Shown: positions 29,770 through 37,393, counted from the stretch's first letter. The stretch is 39,853 bases of DNA from Hydrogenophaga sp. (GCA_025458415.1 JALOSN010000001.1:1-39853); one strand, 5' to 3'. Numbers and translations: made by a program. The notes: generated by a model not told the origin, from the sequence alone.

Positions 29770-30812
29770 GGGGTTTCTCCTGTTGGAACGGGCTGGGCGT
29801 GGCCGTTGCGCACGGCGTGAACAGAAACGGTAGCGGTGGCAGGGCCAGCCGACTCCAGCGCACCACCGCAGCTGCTGCCCTGGCCAGCGGTGCAGCCGTA
29901 GCAGTGGTCGGCGATCCGGATCGACTCGCCTTCCGGGTTGGCCTGCAGCAGGTCCCGCAAGTGCGGGCGGTAGGCCTTGCCCAGGCGGGCCGGCAACCCC
30001 AGCATCTGGTTGAAATCGCAGTCGTAGAGATCGCCCTGCCAGTCCACGCTGATCATGGAGCGGCACATCACGGTGTCCAGGTTGTGCGCTTGGTACGACT
30101 GGCGCAGCAGCTGCATGTAGTTGGCAAACGTGCCCTTGGACACCAGGGTGCTGCCGAAGCGCTGCACCGGCATATTGGTCAGCGCAAACAGGTGGTTGAA
30201 GCGGATGCCGAAGTGCTGCAGCAGTTCGCGCTTGTAGTCGGCCTCCAGCGCGCCCTGGGGCGGTGGCAGCGACGGGCCCTGCGGGTTGTAGACGAGGTTC
30301 AACGTGAGCCCGCTGCCCTCGATGCCATAGCCCAGCGCATTGAGTTGCTGAAGGCCGGCGATGCTGAGGTCGAATACTCCGTCGCCACGCTGGCGGTCGA
30401 CGTTGGCCGGGGAGTAACACGGCATGGAGGCCACCACCTGAACGCCTTGCTCGGCCAGAAAAGCGGCCAGGTCGCCCTGGCCTGGCTCGCTGAGGATGGT
30501 CAGGTTGCAGCGGTCAATCACCTCGACGCCAAGGCTCCGGGCCGCCACCACAAGGCGCCTGAAATGGGCGCTGAGTTCTGGCGCGCCGCCAGTGAGGTCC
30601 AGTGTGGTGATACCCCGCGCCTTCAGCACCTCGACCACCAGGTCCACCGTGCCCCCGTCCATCATTTCGGTGCGGTTGGGGCCGGCATTGACGTGGCAAT
30701 GCAGGCAGGACTGGTTGCAGCGGTATCCCAGGTTGACCTGAAGCGTGGTCAGCGGGTGGCGCCGGATGGCGGGAAAGTCGGTTGTGGTGAGCAGCGGCAG
30801 GGTGTCGTGCAT
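29766..30812 (-). CDS. arsS: ArsS-like radical SAM enzyme
   Basis: A 348-residue radical SAM enzyme. The [4Fe-4S] motif is RCNQSCLHCHVNAG (Cys32, Cys36, Cys39); GGAPEL follows for SAM binding; the C-terminal part has CDFNQMLGLP and the Cys-rich end HCYGCTAGQGSSCGG, as in ArsS/DUF3641 proteins. ArsS joins the adenosyl moiety of SAM to dimethylarsenite in arsenosugar synthesis. In many homologues the Cys in the GSSCGG end is selenocysteine; here it is a plain TGC Cys codon. It starts at 30812 behind an ECF promoter and is translationally coupled to phnD. No arsM is in the window, so the arsenic role is by family. Confidence 0.9.
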   Translation of the reverse strand: MHDTLPLLTTTDFPAIRRHPLTTLQVNLGYRCNQSCLHCHVNAGPNRTEMMDGGTVDLVVEVLKARGITTLDLTGGAPELSAHFRRLVVAARSLGVEVIDRCNLTILSEPGQGDLAAFLAEQGVQVVASMPCYSPANVDRQRGDGVFDLSIAGLQQLNALGYGIEGSGLTLNLVYNPQGPSLPPPQGALEADYKRELLQHFGIRFNHLFALTNMPVQRFGSTLVSKGTFANYMQLLRQSYQAHNLDTVMCRSMISVDWQGDLYDCDFNQMLGLPARLGKAYRPHLRDLLQANPEGESIRIADHCYGCTAGQGSSCGGALESAGPATATVSVHAVRNGHAQPVPTGETP

Positions 30813-30849
30813 AGGGCATTCGGACGGATAGACAAGCGTTAAACCTGTC

Positions 30850-30877
30850 AGTCGTTCGACATGGCCCTTTCGTTACA
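30850..30877 (-). promoter_or_regulatory. ECF (SigF-type) promoter of the arsS operon
   Basis: On the minus strand TGTAACG, 16 bases, CGACT, with the -10 ending 38 bases before the arsS ATG, which leaves a leader of about 30 bases: the right geometry. It lies in the 105-base gap between arsS and nrsF. The match to the sigF, DUF547 and TVP38 promoters suggests control by the adjacent SigF-NrsF pair. Confidence 0.65.
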
Positions 30878-30917
30878 GCATTTCAGAAAAAACCTTATCA
30901 GGGGCGGCCACGCCGAC

Positions 30918-31553
30918 CTACCACCTCAACAGCCGAGGTCCAAGCAAGGCGCCCACCAAACCCGTGAGCAGAATGCCGAGCGAATACCAGACCGCGACGA
31001 ACGTGGCCGACACCTCCGGACACACCAGGGCATAACCCATGGCACCCAGTGAACCGGCCATCAATCCGGCGTTGAAGCCGGCAGCGCCCAACCGGGTCGG
31101 CGCCAGACCGCGCAGCGCCCAGAGCGCACCAGCCAGCGCCGGTAGCGACAGCAGCACCACGTTTCTGGGGCAAGTAAGCCAGGTCTCACCAAGCAAGGCG
31201 GATGCGCGCTGCTCTGGCGCGGCTGTGAGCAAGGCGACGGCACCGATGCCAAACATCACCGCGAAGACAGCCAGCAGTGCCCTCACGGGCCACTGCGTGC
31301 GCGCCACCGGGCGCGACAGCCGGGCTGTCAACCACCCAGCCGACAGCGCAAGGCCGGCCCCGTAGATCAGCTTCATCCACGGCGCCGGCGTGGACCACAT
31401 GGCCGCCGGAATGGCCCCTGCGCTCACCAGCGCAAACAATGCGCTGGCGATCAAGCCCAGCGCCATCACCGGGGCCATGCGCTGAAGCACTGGCGCCGGC
31501 TGGGCAGGCCCGGCGCCTTTGGCAAGCATTTCAATCAGTGTCTGTGTCTTCAT
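30918..31553 (-). CDS. nrsF: NrsF membrane anti-sigma factor (DUF1109)
   Basis: A 211-residue inner-membrane protein with about six helices (ALGLIASALFALVSAGAIPA is the first) and a short cytoplasmic N-terminus that would hold the sigma factor. Two Cys in equivalent loops, LTCPRNV and LVCPEVS, match the conserved Cys pair of Caulobacter NrsF that is needed for the response to heavy metals. Its start overlaps the sigF stop by 4 bases, so it is co-made with SigF. Confidence 0.9.
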   Translation of the reverse strand: MKTQTLIEMLAKGAGPAQPAPVLQRMAPVMALGLIASALFALVSAGAIPAAMWSTPAPWMKLIYGAGLALSAGWLTARLSRPVARTQWPVRALLAVFAVMFGIGAVALLTAAPEQRASALLGETWLTCPRNVVLLSLPALAGALWALRGLAPTRLGAAGFNAGLMAGSLGAMGYALVCPEVSATFVAVWYSLGILLTGLVGALLGPRLLRW

Positions 31554-32116
31554 GATCCTGTGTCCTTAACCCATTGCGCCAGTCGTTTCAACCCCCTGTG
31601 GACCTGTACCTTGATGGCCGATTCTGAGATTCCGGTGCGTGTCGATGCCTCCGACACCGACAAACCTTCCACCTTCGTCAGAACAATGGCCTGCCTCTGC
31701 GCTTCCGGCAGCGCCTGAAGCAGCCTTTCCAGATCGCGCTGTACACCGTCTTCGACTGGCTCTGCCGCCAGCAAGTTCTCATCCACATCGTCCAGTGCAT
31801 CGTGCAGACTCTCGCGCCGCCCCCTGCGTCTCCACAGATCCACCAGCTTGTGGCGGGCAATCGCCGTGGCCCAGGCATGGACCTGCATGGACGGATCGAA
31901 TGTGCCGCGTTGCAGGTGCAATGCCAGCAGCGTTTCCTGTACCAGGTCCTCGATCTCGTCCGGCATCGACTGCATGCGCCGCCGCAGGAATCCCCGGATG
32001 CGCATCGCGATCTGCTCCAGGGCCTCACGGTACGCTGTTTCATCGCCGTGCTGCGCCCGAAGCCAGATCGGCCTGAGTCTGGCCTCAAAGTCATCGGAAC
32101 CTGTCTTAAGAGGCAT
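31550..32116 (-). CDS. sigF: SigF-type ECF sigma factor
   Basis: A 188-residue ECF sigma factor. Region 2 contains MPDEIEDLVQETLLALHLQR and MQVHAWATAIARHKLVDLWR; region 4 contains LPEAQRQAIVLTKVEGLSVS and GISESAIKVQVHRGLKRL. The partner NrsF and the GTAACC-N16-CGNC promoter type place it with SigF of Caulobacter, which responds to chromate, cadmium and copper stress. The ATG at 32116 is the only sensible start but lacks a ribosome site and lies inside the -10 box of the motif at 32115-32143; the next in-frame ATG (32005) would remove part of region 2. Confidence 0.9.
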   Translation of the reverse strand: MPLKTGSDDFEARLRPIWLRAQHGDETAYREALEQIAMRIRGFLRRRMQSMPDEIEDLVQETLLALHLQRGTFDPSMQVHAWATAIARHKLVDLWRRRGRRESLHDALDDVDENLLAAEPVEDGVQRDLERLLQALPEAQRQAIVLTKVEGLSVSEASTRTGISESAIKVQVHRGLKRLAQWVKDTGS

Positions 32117-32143
32117 GTCGTTGGCGCGGTTGCTTTGGTTACA
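32115..32143 (-). promoter_or_regulatory. ECF motif overlapping the sigF start codon
   Basis: On the minus strand TGTAACC, 16 bases, CGACAT. The last AT belongs to the sigF ATG. The motif is as good as its neighbours, and TGTAACCAAA (32143-32134) is repeated exactly in inverted orientation at 32210-32219. Yet transcription from it would start after the ATG. Either the annotated start is wrong, the site serves another purpose, or the -10 is used for something other than sigF. Confidence 0.45.
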
Positions 32144-32209
32144 AGAATCGTCCCAAATGGGGTCAGATGCCGATCAAAGGCATTGAAGACGGTCGGATTC
32201 TGCACTGCC

Positions 32210-32238
32210 TGTAACCAAACGCGCATTGGAATCGTCAG
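32210..32238 (+). promoter_or_regulatory. ECF (SigF-type) promoter before the DUF547 gene
   Basis: TGTAACC, 16 bases, CGTCAG. It ends 44 bases before the ATG at 32283 and downstream of the ATG at 32226, so it excludes the longer reading of the DUF547 gene. TGTAACCAAA pairs as a 10-bp inverted copy with the motif facing sigF. Confidence 0.65.
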
Positions 32239-32282
32239 ACAGTGCGTCACCTTTCCGTTTCAACTTTTGCCAGAAAGCACCG

Positions 32283-33182
32283 ATGCAGCACTTGCCTGAA
32301 CACACCACCCGCAAGACCTCCCCAGGGCATGCCTCACGGGCAGCAGGCATGCTCCCCGGACGGCGCCACTTCTTGATCTCCGCTGCAGCGTGCATGCCAG
32401 CCCTATGGCACCTGAGCAACGGCCACGCGGCAGCGTTTGACCACACCCATGCCGTCTTCACAGACCTACTAAAACGACACGTGGTGCTGTTACGGGATGG
32501 ACAAGCTTCTCAGGTACGTTATGGCAGCCTCGCAGCAGACCGCAGTACGCTGAAGGCCTATCTGTCTTCACTGTCTGCCGTCACTGAGGCCGCATTCAAT
32601 GCCTTTTCTATGCCGCAGCGGCAGGCGTTCCTCATCAACGCCTACAACGGTTTCACGCTCGAATTGATCCTCACCAAATATCCGGATCTGCGCTCTATCA
32701 AAGACCTGGGGAGCTTTCTCACAAGCCCGTGGAAGCCGAAGTGGATCCCTTTGCTGGGGGCCAAGGTGTCGCTCGACGACATTGAACACAGCATGCTCCG
32801 CAAGCGGGGCGTTTACGACGATCCGCGGGTGCATTTCGCTGTGAATTGCGCCTCCATTGGGTGCCCAATGCTGCGTGAAGAAGCTTTTGTGGCCACGCGA
32901 ATCGACGCACAGCTGGAGGAGCAGACCACCCGATTCATGTCGGACCGCACGCGCAACCGGTTTGACGAATCTGGTGGTCGCCTTCAGCTCTCCCGCATCT
33001 TTGACTGGTATGGAGACGACTTCAAACGGGGCGACCGCGGCATTGTTTCGCTGCAGGCTTTTGCTGCACAGCATGCGGATCTATTGTCGGACTCACCATC
33101 CGGCCGGGATCGAATCCGCAGCGGCCGTTTCGACATATCGTTCCTTGACTATGACTGGTCTTTGAACGATGTCCGTCAGTAA
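32283..33182 (+). CDS. DUF547 protein with Tat-like signal
   Basis: About 299 residues (from 32283) with a DUF547 domain. The N-terminal part holds a twin-arginine-like signal, PGRRHFLISAAACMPALWHL, so it is probably exported; a second start at 32349 would begin right at that signal. The domain shows FNAFSMPQRQAFLINAYNGF, the PDLRSIKDLG block, HFAVNCASIGCPMLREEAF and FDWYGDDFKRGDRGI. DUF547 has no known reaction; the conserved NCASIGCP Cys pair suggests thiol or metal chemistry. It is divergent from sigF and behind a SigF-type promoter, so it is a likely direct target. Confidence 0.85.
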   Translation: MQHLPEHTTRKTSPGHASRAAGMLPGRRHFLISAAACMPALWHLSNGHAAAFDHTHAVFTDLLKRHVVLLRDGQASQVRYGSLAADRSTLKAYLSSLSAVTEAAFNAFSMPQRQAFLINAYNGFTLELILTKYPDLRSIKDLGSFLTSPWKPKWIPLLGAKVSLDDIEHSMLRKRGVYDDPRVHFAVNCASIGCPMLREEAFVATRIDAQLEEQTTRFMSDRTRNRFDESGGRLQLSRIFDWYGDDFKRGDRGIVSLQAFAAQHADLLSDSPSGRDRIRSGRFDISFLDYDWSLNDVRQ

Positions 33183-33330
33183 GGCAACACCGCGTCGAAC
33201 AAGTGTGCTCTACGTCCGGAAATTGTCTTTACAGCTTCTCCCCGGGCAAAGCTTCTAACTCCATGCACTGCGAAGCCATTCGGCATCATGTGGCCACTTG
33301 CGCAAGCGTTCATTAACAAGGAACCCATCC

Positions 33331-33900
33331 ATGAGTTTTTTCCCCTCGTTGCCGCCAGACGCCGGCGTGCGCCACATCCTCACCCTGAACCCTGAAGCGG
33401 GTCGCGCGCTGATCGCGTTTCACACCGCTGCCCTTAGAAACGCCGGACCGCTGGAGCCCGCCCACAAGGAGCTGATTGCGGCCTACGTGTCCGGGCTGAA
33501 CGCTTGCCAGTACTGCTACGGCGTGCATTCACAGACCGCGCAGGCCTTCGGTCTGGGTGCAGACGTGCTGGAGTCCTTGCTGTCCGACATCGACACGGCC
33601 CTAGTCGAGGAGCGGCTCAAACCCCTGCTGCGCTACGCGCGCAAGCTCACCTTGGAGCCCACCCGCATGACGGAACAGGACGCACAAGCCGTGTTTTCCG
33701 CCGGGTGGAGCGAGGCAGCGCTGCACGACGCCGTGCTCACCGTGTGCCTGTTCAACTTCATGAACCGCCTGCTGGAAGGCCATGGAGTGAAGGGCAACCC
33801 GGGTGTGTTCAGCACGCGGGGACAGGCCCTTCGCGACGAAGGCTATGAACCCCTGCTGGCGTTTCTGGACGCGGCCGGCCAGTCCGGCGCGCAGGCGTGA
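33331..33900 (+). CDS. AhpD-like peroxidase-related protein
   Basis: A 189-residue protein of the carboxymuconolactone decarboxylase/AhpD family. The redox motif is CQYCYGVHSQTA (Cys-x2-Cys-x3-His), in ELIAAYVSGLNACQYCYGVH. Family members reduce peroxides or act as alkylhydroperoxidase cores with the Cys pair. AAGGA lies 9 bases before the ATG at 33331. It overlaps the thioredoxin-like gene by GTGA, so the pair is translationally coupled and may share reducing equivalents. A similar gene follows at 35261. Confidence 0.87.
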   Translation: MSFFPSLPPDAGVRHILTLNPEAGRALIAFHTAALRNAGPLEPAHKELIAAYVSGLNACQYCYGVHSQTAQAFGLGADVLESLLSDIDTALVEERLKPLLRYARKLTLEPTRMTEQDAQAVFSAGWSEAALHDAVLTVCLFNFMNRLLEGHGVKGNPGVFSTRGQALRDEGYEPLLAFLDAAGQSGAQA

Positions 33901-34265
33901 AGATGAACGTGGTGTGTCTGTGCGCCGCATGGTGTGGCGCCTGCCGCGAGTACCTGCCTGTGTTCACGACAGTGGCCGAAGCACAGCCCGAATGGCGCAC
34001 ACACTGGGTGGATGTGGAGGACTTCGAAGCCGAGCTGGACGAGGCAGACATCACGACTTTCCCCATGATCCTGATCGCAAACAACGAAGGCACACTGTGT
34101 TTTGCTGGCCCGGTCACGCCCCAGCCCGGCGCGCTGCAGCGCCTGTGCGAGGCGGCAGCCAAAGGTTCGCTACGGCTGAGCGATGCGGAGACCACGACCT
34201 GGTTGCCATTGTGGAAGGCAATAAAACATCGAAACGAAAAGACATTGAATCAGCCTGATCATTGA
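33897..34265 (+). CDS. Thioredoxin-like protein
   Basis: A 122-residue thioredoxin fold: NVVCLCAAWCGACREYLPVF with the redox pair Cys-Gly-Ala-Cys, then WVDVEDFEAELDEADITTFP with the cis-Pro region. Start is a GTG at 33897 overlapping the previous stop, or the ATG at 33903; both give almost the same protein. No signal peptide is seen, so it works in the cytoplasm, probably as the reductant of the AhpD-like partner. Confidence 0.82.
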   Translation: MKMNVVCLCAAWCGACREYLPVFTTVAEAQPEWRTHWVDVEDFEAELDEADITTFPMILIANNEGTLCFAGPVTPQPGALQRLCEAAAKGSLRLSDAETTTWLPLWKAIKHRNEKTLNQPDH

Positions 34266-34284
34266 CCGCAAGTATCATTCAGCC

Positions 34285-35112
34285 ATGGACGCCATGGCCT
34301 CGCTGCTCAACAGCTTCTCCCTGCAAGCCGGTGTGTTCTACACCGGCAATATCTGCGGCGTCCACGACTTTGAACACGACACGCGGCGAGGGCATCTGCA
34401 CCTGATCCGCAGCGGATCGGTGCAGGTCCGCGGCGTAACGCGGCGCCGCTTCACGGTCGATGAGCCCACCTTGATGTTTCTGCCACGCCCCGATCAGCAC
34501 CGGCTGGTGGCCGACGACGGACCTGGCGCTGATGTGGTCTGTGCCACGGTGCAGTTCGGGGAGTCGGGTGCCAATCCGGTCACGGCATCGCTGCCCGATC
34601 TGGTGCAGGTGCCCCTGGTACACATGCCCGGCGTGGACGCCTTGCTGGATCTGATGTTTGAAGAGGCCTTTCACGAACACCCCGGCCGCCAGGGCGTGCT
34701 GGACCGCCTGTGTGAGGTGCTGATGGTCCGCCTGCTGCGCCACTGCATGGCCCATGGCGTCACGCAAGGCGGTGCACTGGCAGGCCTGGCCGATGCCCAA
34801 CTTGGGCGCGTTCTGGCTGGGCTGCACGAACATCCCGAGCGCTCATGGGATTTGCCCACCATGGCGCAACTGGCCGGCATGTCCCGCGCCCGATTTGCGA
34901 CGCGGTTTCGCGAAGTAACGGCCCAGACCCCGGCAGACTACCTCGCCGCATGGCGCGTGATGACGGCGCAACGTCTGCTGGCGCGCGGCGCATCGATCAA
35001 GCAGGTGGCCGACGACGTGGGCTACGGAAGCGCGAGCGCTCTTTCGCGTGCGTTTATGCGCCGGATCGGGCTCACACCGGGGCAATGGATTCGGCAGCAA
35101 GCGCCTGGGTGA
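34285..35112 (+). CDS. AraC-family regulator with cupin sensor
   Basis: A 275-residue regulator. The N-terminal cupin (about 15-95) includes HLHLIRSGSVQVRGV and PTLMFLPRPDQHRL. The C-terminal AraC DNA-binding domain has two HTHs: WDLPTMAQLAGMSRARFATR and IKQVADDVGYGSASALSRAF, then RRIGLTPGQWIR. It lies between two AhpD-like genes, and a dyad at 35153-35169 just before the second may be its target. Family members of this cupin_6 type often sense reactive small molecules; the ligand is unknown. Confidence 0.9.
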   Translation: MDAMASLLNSFSLQAGVFYTGNICGVHDFEHDTRRGHLHLIRSGSVQVRGVTRRRFTVDEPTLMFLPRPDQHRLVADDGPGADVVCATVQFGESGANPVTASLPDLVQVPLVHMPGVDALLDLMFEEAFHEHPGRQGVLDRLCEVLMVRLLRHCMAHGVTQGGALAGLADAQLGRVLAGLHEHPERSWDLPTMAQLAGMSRARFATRFREVTAQTPADYLAAWRVMTAQRLLARGASIKQVADDVGYGSASALSRAFMRRIGLTPGQWIRQQAPG

Positions 35113-35152
35113 TTGCCTTGCAGGAAACATCGGGTATGGAAATGGAGACGGC

Positions 35153-35169
35153 TGGTCATTAGCTGACCA
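35153..35169. promoter_or_regulatory. Dyad before the second AhpD-like gene
   Basis: TGGTCA-TTAGC-TGACCA is a perfect 6-bp inverted repeat, 92 bases before the AhpD-like ATG and 41 after the AraC stop. A direct GATGACC follows within ten bases. It is a candidate site for the AraC protein encoded just upstream; no other site of the same sequence was seen. Confidence 0.35.
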
Positions 35170-35260
35170 TGATGACCGCCTAACATGGGGATGTGTTCAG
35201 CGTACGCCGCAGCAGTCGTCCGTTGAAGCCTTGCAACTACCTCCCAGGAGTATCGTTCTC

Positions 35261-35830
35261 ATGTCAGCCGCCCCATACATCCACCAGCTCAAGTCCATCG
35301 ATCCTGCCAGCGCCGAAGGCGCCCAGAAGGCCATTCTGGACACGGCTCAGAAGCAGGTGGGCTTCATCCCGAACATGTACGCCAACATGGCCAACGCGCC
35401 AGCGGTGCTGAGCACCTACCTGCACGGCTATGCGCTGTTCCGCAGCGAGTCGGGCCTGACCCCCACGGAGCAGGAAGTGGTCTTCCTTGCGGTGAGCCAG
35501 ACCAACGGCTGCACCTACTGCACCGCCGCGCACAGCATGATCGCGGACAAGGTCTCCGGTGTGCCCGCGCCCGTGCTGCAGGCCATCCGCATGCAACAGC
35601 CGATCCCCGACCCCAAGCTGGCGGCTCTGTTCGCCACTACCACCGACACGGTCAAGAGTCTGGGCCAGCCCAGCCCGGCAACCGTCAAGGCCTTTCTGGA
35701 CGCGGGCTACCAGGAACGCGACCTGCTCTACATCGTGTTGGCAATATCGGTAAAGGTGCTCAGCAACTATTCCAACCACGCCTTTGGCACGAAGCTGGAC
35801 GAGCGCTTCGCTGCCTACAAGGTCGACTGA
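35261..35830 (+). CDS. Peroxidase-related AhpD-like protein
   Basis: A 189-residue AhpD/CMD-family protein of the uncharacterised-peroxidase type. The motif is NGCTYCTAAHSMIADKVSGV (Cys-x2-Cys-x3-His), with QVGFIPNMYANMANAPAVLS in the first helices and SVKVLSNYSNHAFGTKLDER at the end. It is the same length as the 33331 gene but clearly a different subfamily. AGGAG lies about 11 bases before the ATG. Probably regulated by the AraC protein upstream and followed at 12 bases by a short unknown gene. Confidence 0.88.
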   Translation: MSAAPYIHQLKSIDPASAEGAQKAILDTAQKQVGFIPNMYANMANAPAVLSTYLHGYALFRSESGLTPTEQEVVFLAVSQTNGCTYCTAAHSMIADKVSGVPAPVLQAIRMQQPIPDPKLAALFATTTDTVKSLGQPSPATVKAFLDAGYQERDLLYIVLAISVKVLSNYSNHAFGTKLDERFAAYKVD

Positions 35831-35842
35831 TCAGGCACGCTC

Positions 35843-36151
35843 ATGACACCCAGTTTCGTTCCCGAGACGTTTGAACGGGTCATGGGCTGTACGGAAACCG
35901 AGCTGGTTTCATGGCTGCCTCGCGCCCTGCCCGAGGCGGAACTTAGCGTCGATGCCCCAGCGGGCCACAGTGTGGCCACCTGGGCCGGTGGCTCGCTTGA
36001 GTTGCGCTGGAACACTTTGCCGCCCCGGCGCATCGCCTTGCTGGAGATTCCGCAATTGAAGGTGCACTTTGTCTACCGAGACCTGAACGACGAACAACGC
36101 TACCGTTTGCAAAAGTGCTTTGACCTGCAAACCCACCGGGGTGGCGGTTGA
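35843..36151 (+). CDS. Conserved-looking protein of unknown function
   Basis: A 102-residue protein I do not recognise. It has no signal peptide or membrane segment; two Cys (GCTE and KCFD), a central TWAGGSLELRWNTLPPRRIA and a C-terminal HFVYRDLNDEQRYRLQKCFD. It starts 12 bases after the AhpD-like gene and is followed by the HAD gene, so it is probably in the same transcript. The compact, regular composition and clean spacing support a real gene. Confidence 0.65.
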   Translation: MTPSFVPETFERVMGCTETELVSWLPRALPEAELSVDAPAGHSVATWAGGSLELRWNTLPPRRIALLEIPQLKVHFVYRDLNDEQRYRLQKCFDLQTHRGGG

Positions 36152-36183
36152 CGATGACATCGTCACTCTCAGGGAGAAATCGG

Positions 36184-36879
36184 ATGAACTATCGGGCACT
36201 CACCTTCGACACCGGCGGCACGGTTCTGGACTGGCACAGCGGCATCGCCAAGGCCTTTGCACTGGTCGGAGAGAAACATGACGTGCAACGCGACTGGCAT
36301 GCGGTGACCAACGATTACAGGCGGGCAGCGATGAAGGCGATCGTGGGCCAGCTCCAGCCCCCGTTCAACATGGACGATGTGCACAGGACAGAACTCGATG
36401 GAGTTCTAGCCCAACACAACCTGGGCATGTTCACCGAACCGGACCGTGCGCAAATCCATCGCGCGTGGCATGGGCTGGATGCCTGGCCAGACTTCGCAGA
36501 CGCCCTGGCGAGACTGAAGCGCAAGTTTCCCGTGGTCTCATTCACGATGTTGCCGCTGGCCATGGTGATCTCGGTGTCCAGGCGCAACGGTTTTGAATGG
36601 GATGCAGTGATCTCTTGCGAGATGATCGGCGCCTACAAGCCCCAACCTCAAGCCTATGAAAGAACCGCCCAGTGGCTGGGCCTGGAGCCCAGTGACATCT
36701 TGATGGTGGCCTGCCACAACTTCGACCTCAACGCTGCACGTGCCTGCGGGTACCACACCGCTTTCGTCCGGCGCCCGCAGGAGTGGGGCCCCGCTGGCCC
36801 GCCCGATCCCCACCCCCATCCGGACTGCACCATGGTGGTCGATGACTTTCAAGAACTGGCGCAACGCCTGGGTTCCTGA
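36184..36879 (+). CDS. HAD-superfamily hydrolase (haloacid dehalogenase type)
   Basis: A 231-residue HAD hydrolase. Motif I is FDTGGTVLDW: the nucleophile Asp is there, but the usual second Asp of DxDxT is Gly, as in 2-haloacid dehalogenases (DxYGT) rather than phosphatases. Motif III Lys is in GAYKPQPQAYE and motif IV in MVACHNFDLNAARACGY. The motif II Ser/Thr region reads SFTMLPLA, which is unlike the common SN. GGGAG precedes the ATG at 36184. Dehalogenation of a small acid is the family guess; the substrate is unknown. Confidence 0.85.
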   Translation: MNYRALTFDTGGTVLDWHSGIAKAFALVGEKHDVQRDWHAVTNDYRRAAMKAIVGQLQPPFNMDDVHRTELDGVLAQHNLGMFTEPDRAQIHRAWHGLDAWPDFADALARLKRKFPVVSFTMLPLAMVISVSRRNGFEWDAVISCEMIGAYKPQPQAYERTAQWLGLEPSDILMVACHNFDLNAARACGYHTAFVRRPQEWGPAGPPDPHPHPDCTMVVDDFQELAQRLGS

Positions 36880-36949
36880 TAACACCTGCGGCCAATGAAA
36901 TACTTCGGTTTTCGCGCCCCCAGATTCTCCAGGTCATAGAATTCAGTCC

Positions 36950-37300
36950 ATGCGCCGTGTGCTCGTCCTCTTTCTCTGTCTGCTGATGCCCTTGCAGGGC
37001 TATGCAGCGCTTGACATGGAGACAGCCCCTTGCCCCATGCAAAGCATGATGGACATGGAAAGTGACTCCAACGCCCTTGCGCAAGCAATGGACGACTGCT
37101 GCAACGACCTTGCCACGTTTGAGCGCACCGGAGAAGCCTGCAAGAGCGATCTGGCTTGCGCTGCGCCTGTGGCGTGGTCGGCACCCCTGCAAGCGCTCGC
37201 GTTCCTGGCCCAGGCGCCCCACGCGCTTTCAGCACCAGCCTGGCGCTCCTTGCCGCCAGGCTCGTTCACGCCCCTCTGGCGTCCCCCCGCCTCCATCTGA
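36950..37300 (+). CDS. Met/Cys-rich secreted protein before the RND operon
   Basis: A 116-residue protein with a signal peptide (MRRVLVLFLCLLMPLQGYAA) and a mature part rich in Met and Cys: CPMQSMMDMESDS, DDCCND and EACKSDLACAA. The thiol/thioether clusters are typical of small copper- or silver-binding proteins encoded with CusCBA/CzcCBA systems. The C-terminal Pro-rich part is not informative. It lies 93 bases before the TolC-like gene and probably heads its operon. Function is inferred from composition and position. Confidence 0.68.
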   Translation: MRRVLVLFLCLLMPLQGYAALDMETAPCPMQSMMDMESDSNALAQAMDDCCNDLATFERTGEACKSDLACAAPVAWSAPLQALAFLAQAPHALSAPAWRSLPPGSFTPLWRPPASI

Positions 37301-37393
37301 TTTCCCGCACAGCGCAGGCCACCCACCGGTGGCGCTGCTGTCGCACGCTGTCAGGGTCACTGCGCCCGCGCGTGCTTGCTTCGGAACTCAGCC

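Noticed and set aside
29850..29890. Selenocysteine codon in the C-terminal motif of ArsS
   Set aside because: The codon in GSSCGG is TGC, so this member uses Cys.
29770..30420. Upstream extension of the phnD frame
   Set aside because: It lies inside arsS; the ATG at 29769 has a ribosome site and a proper signal peptide.
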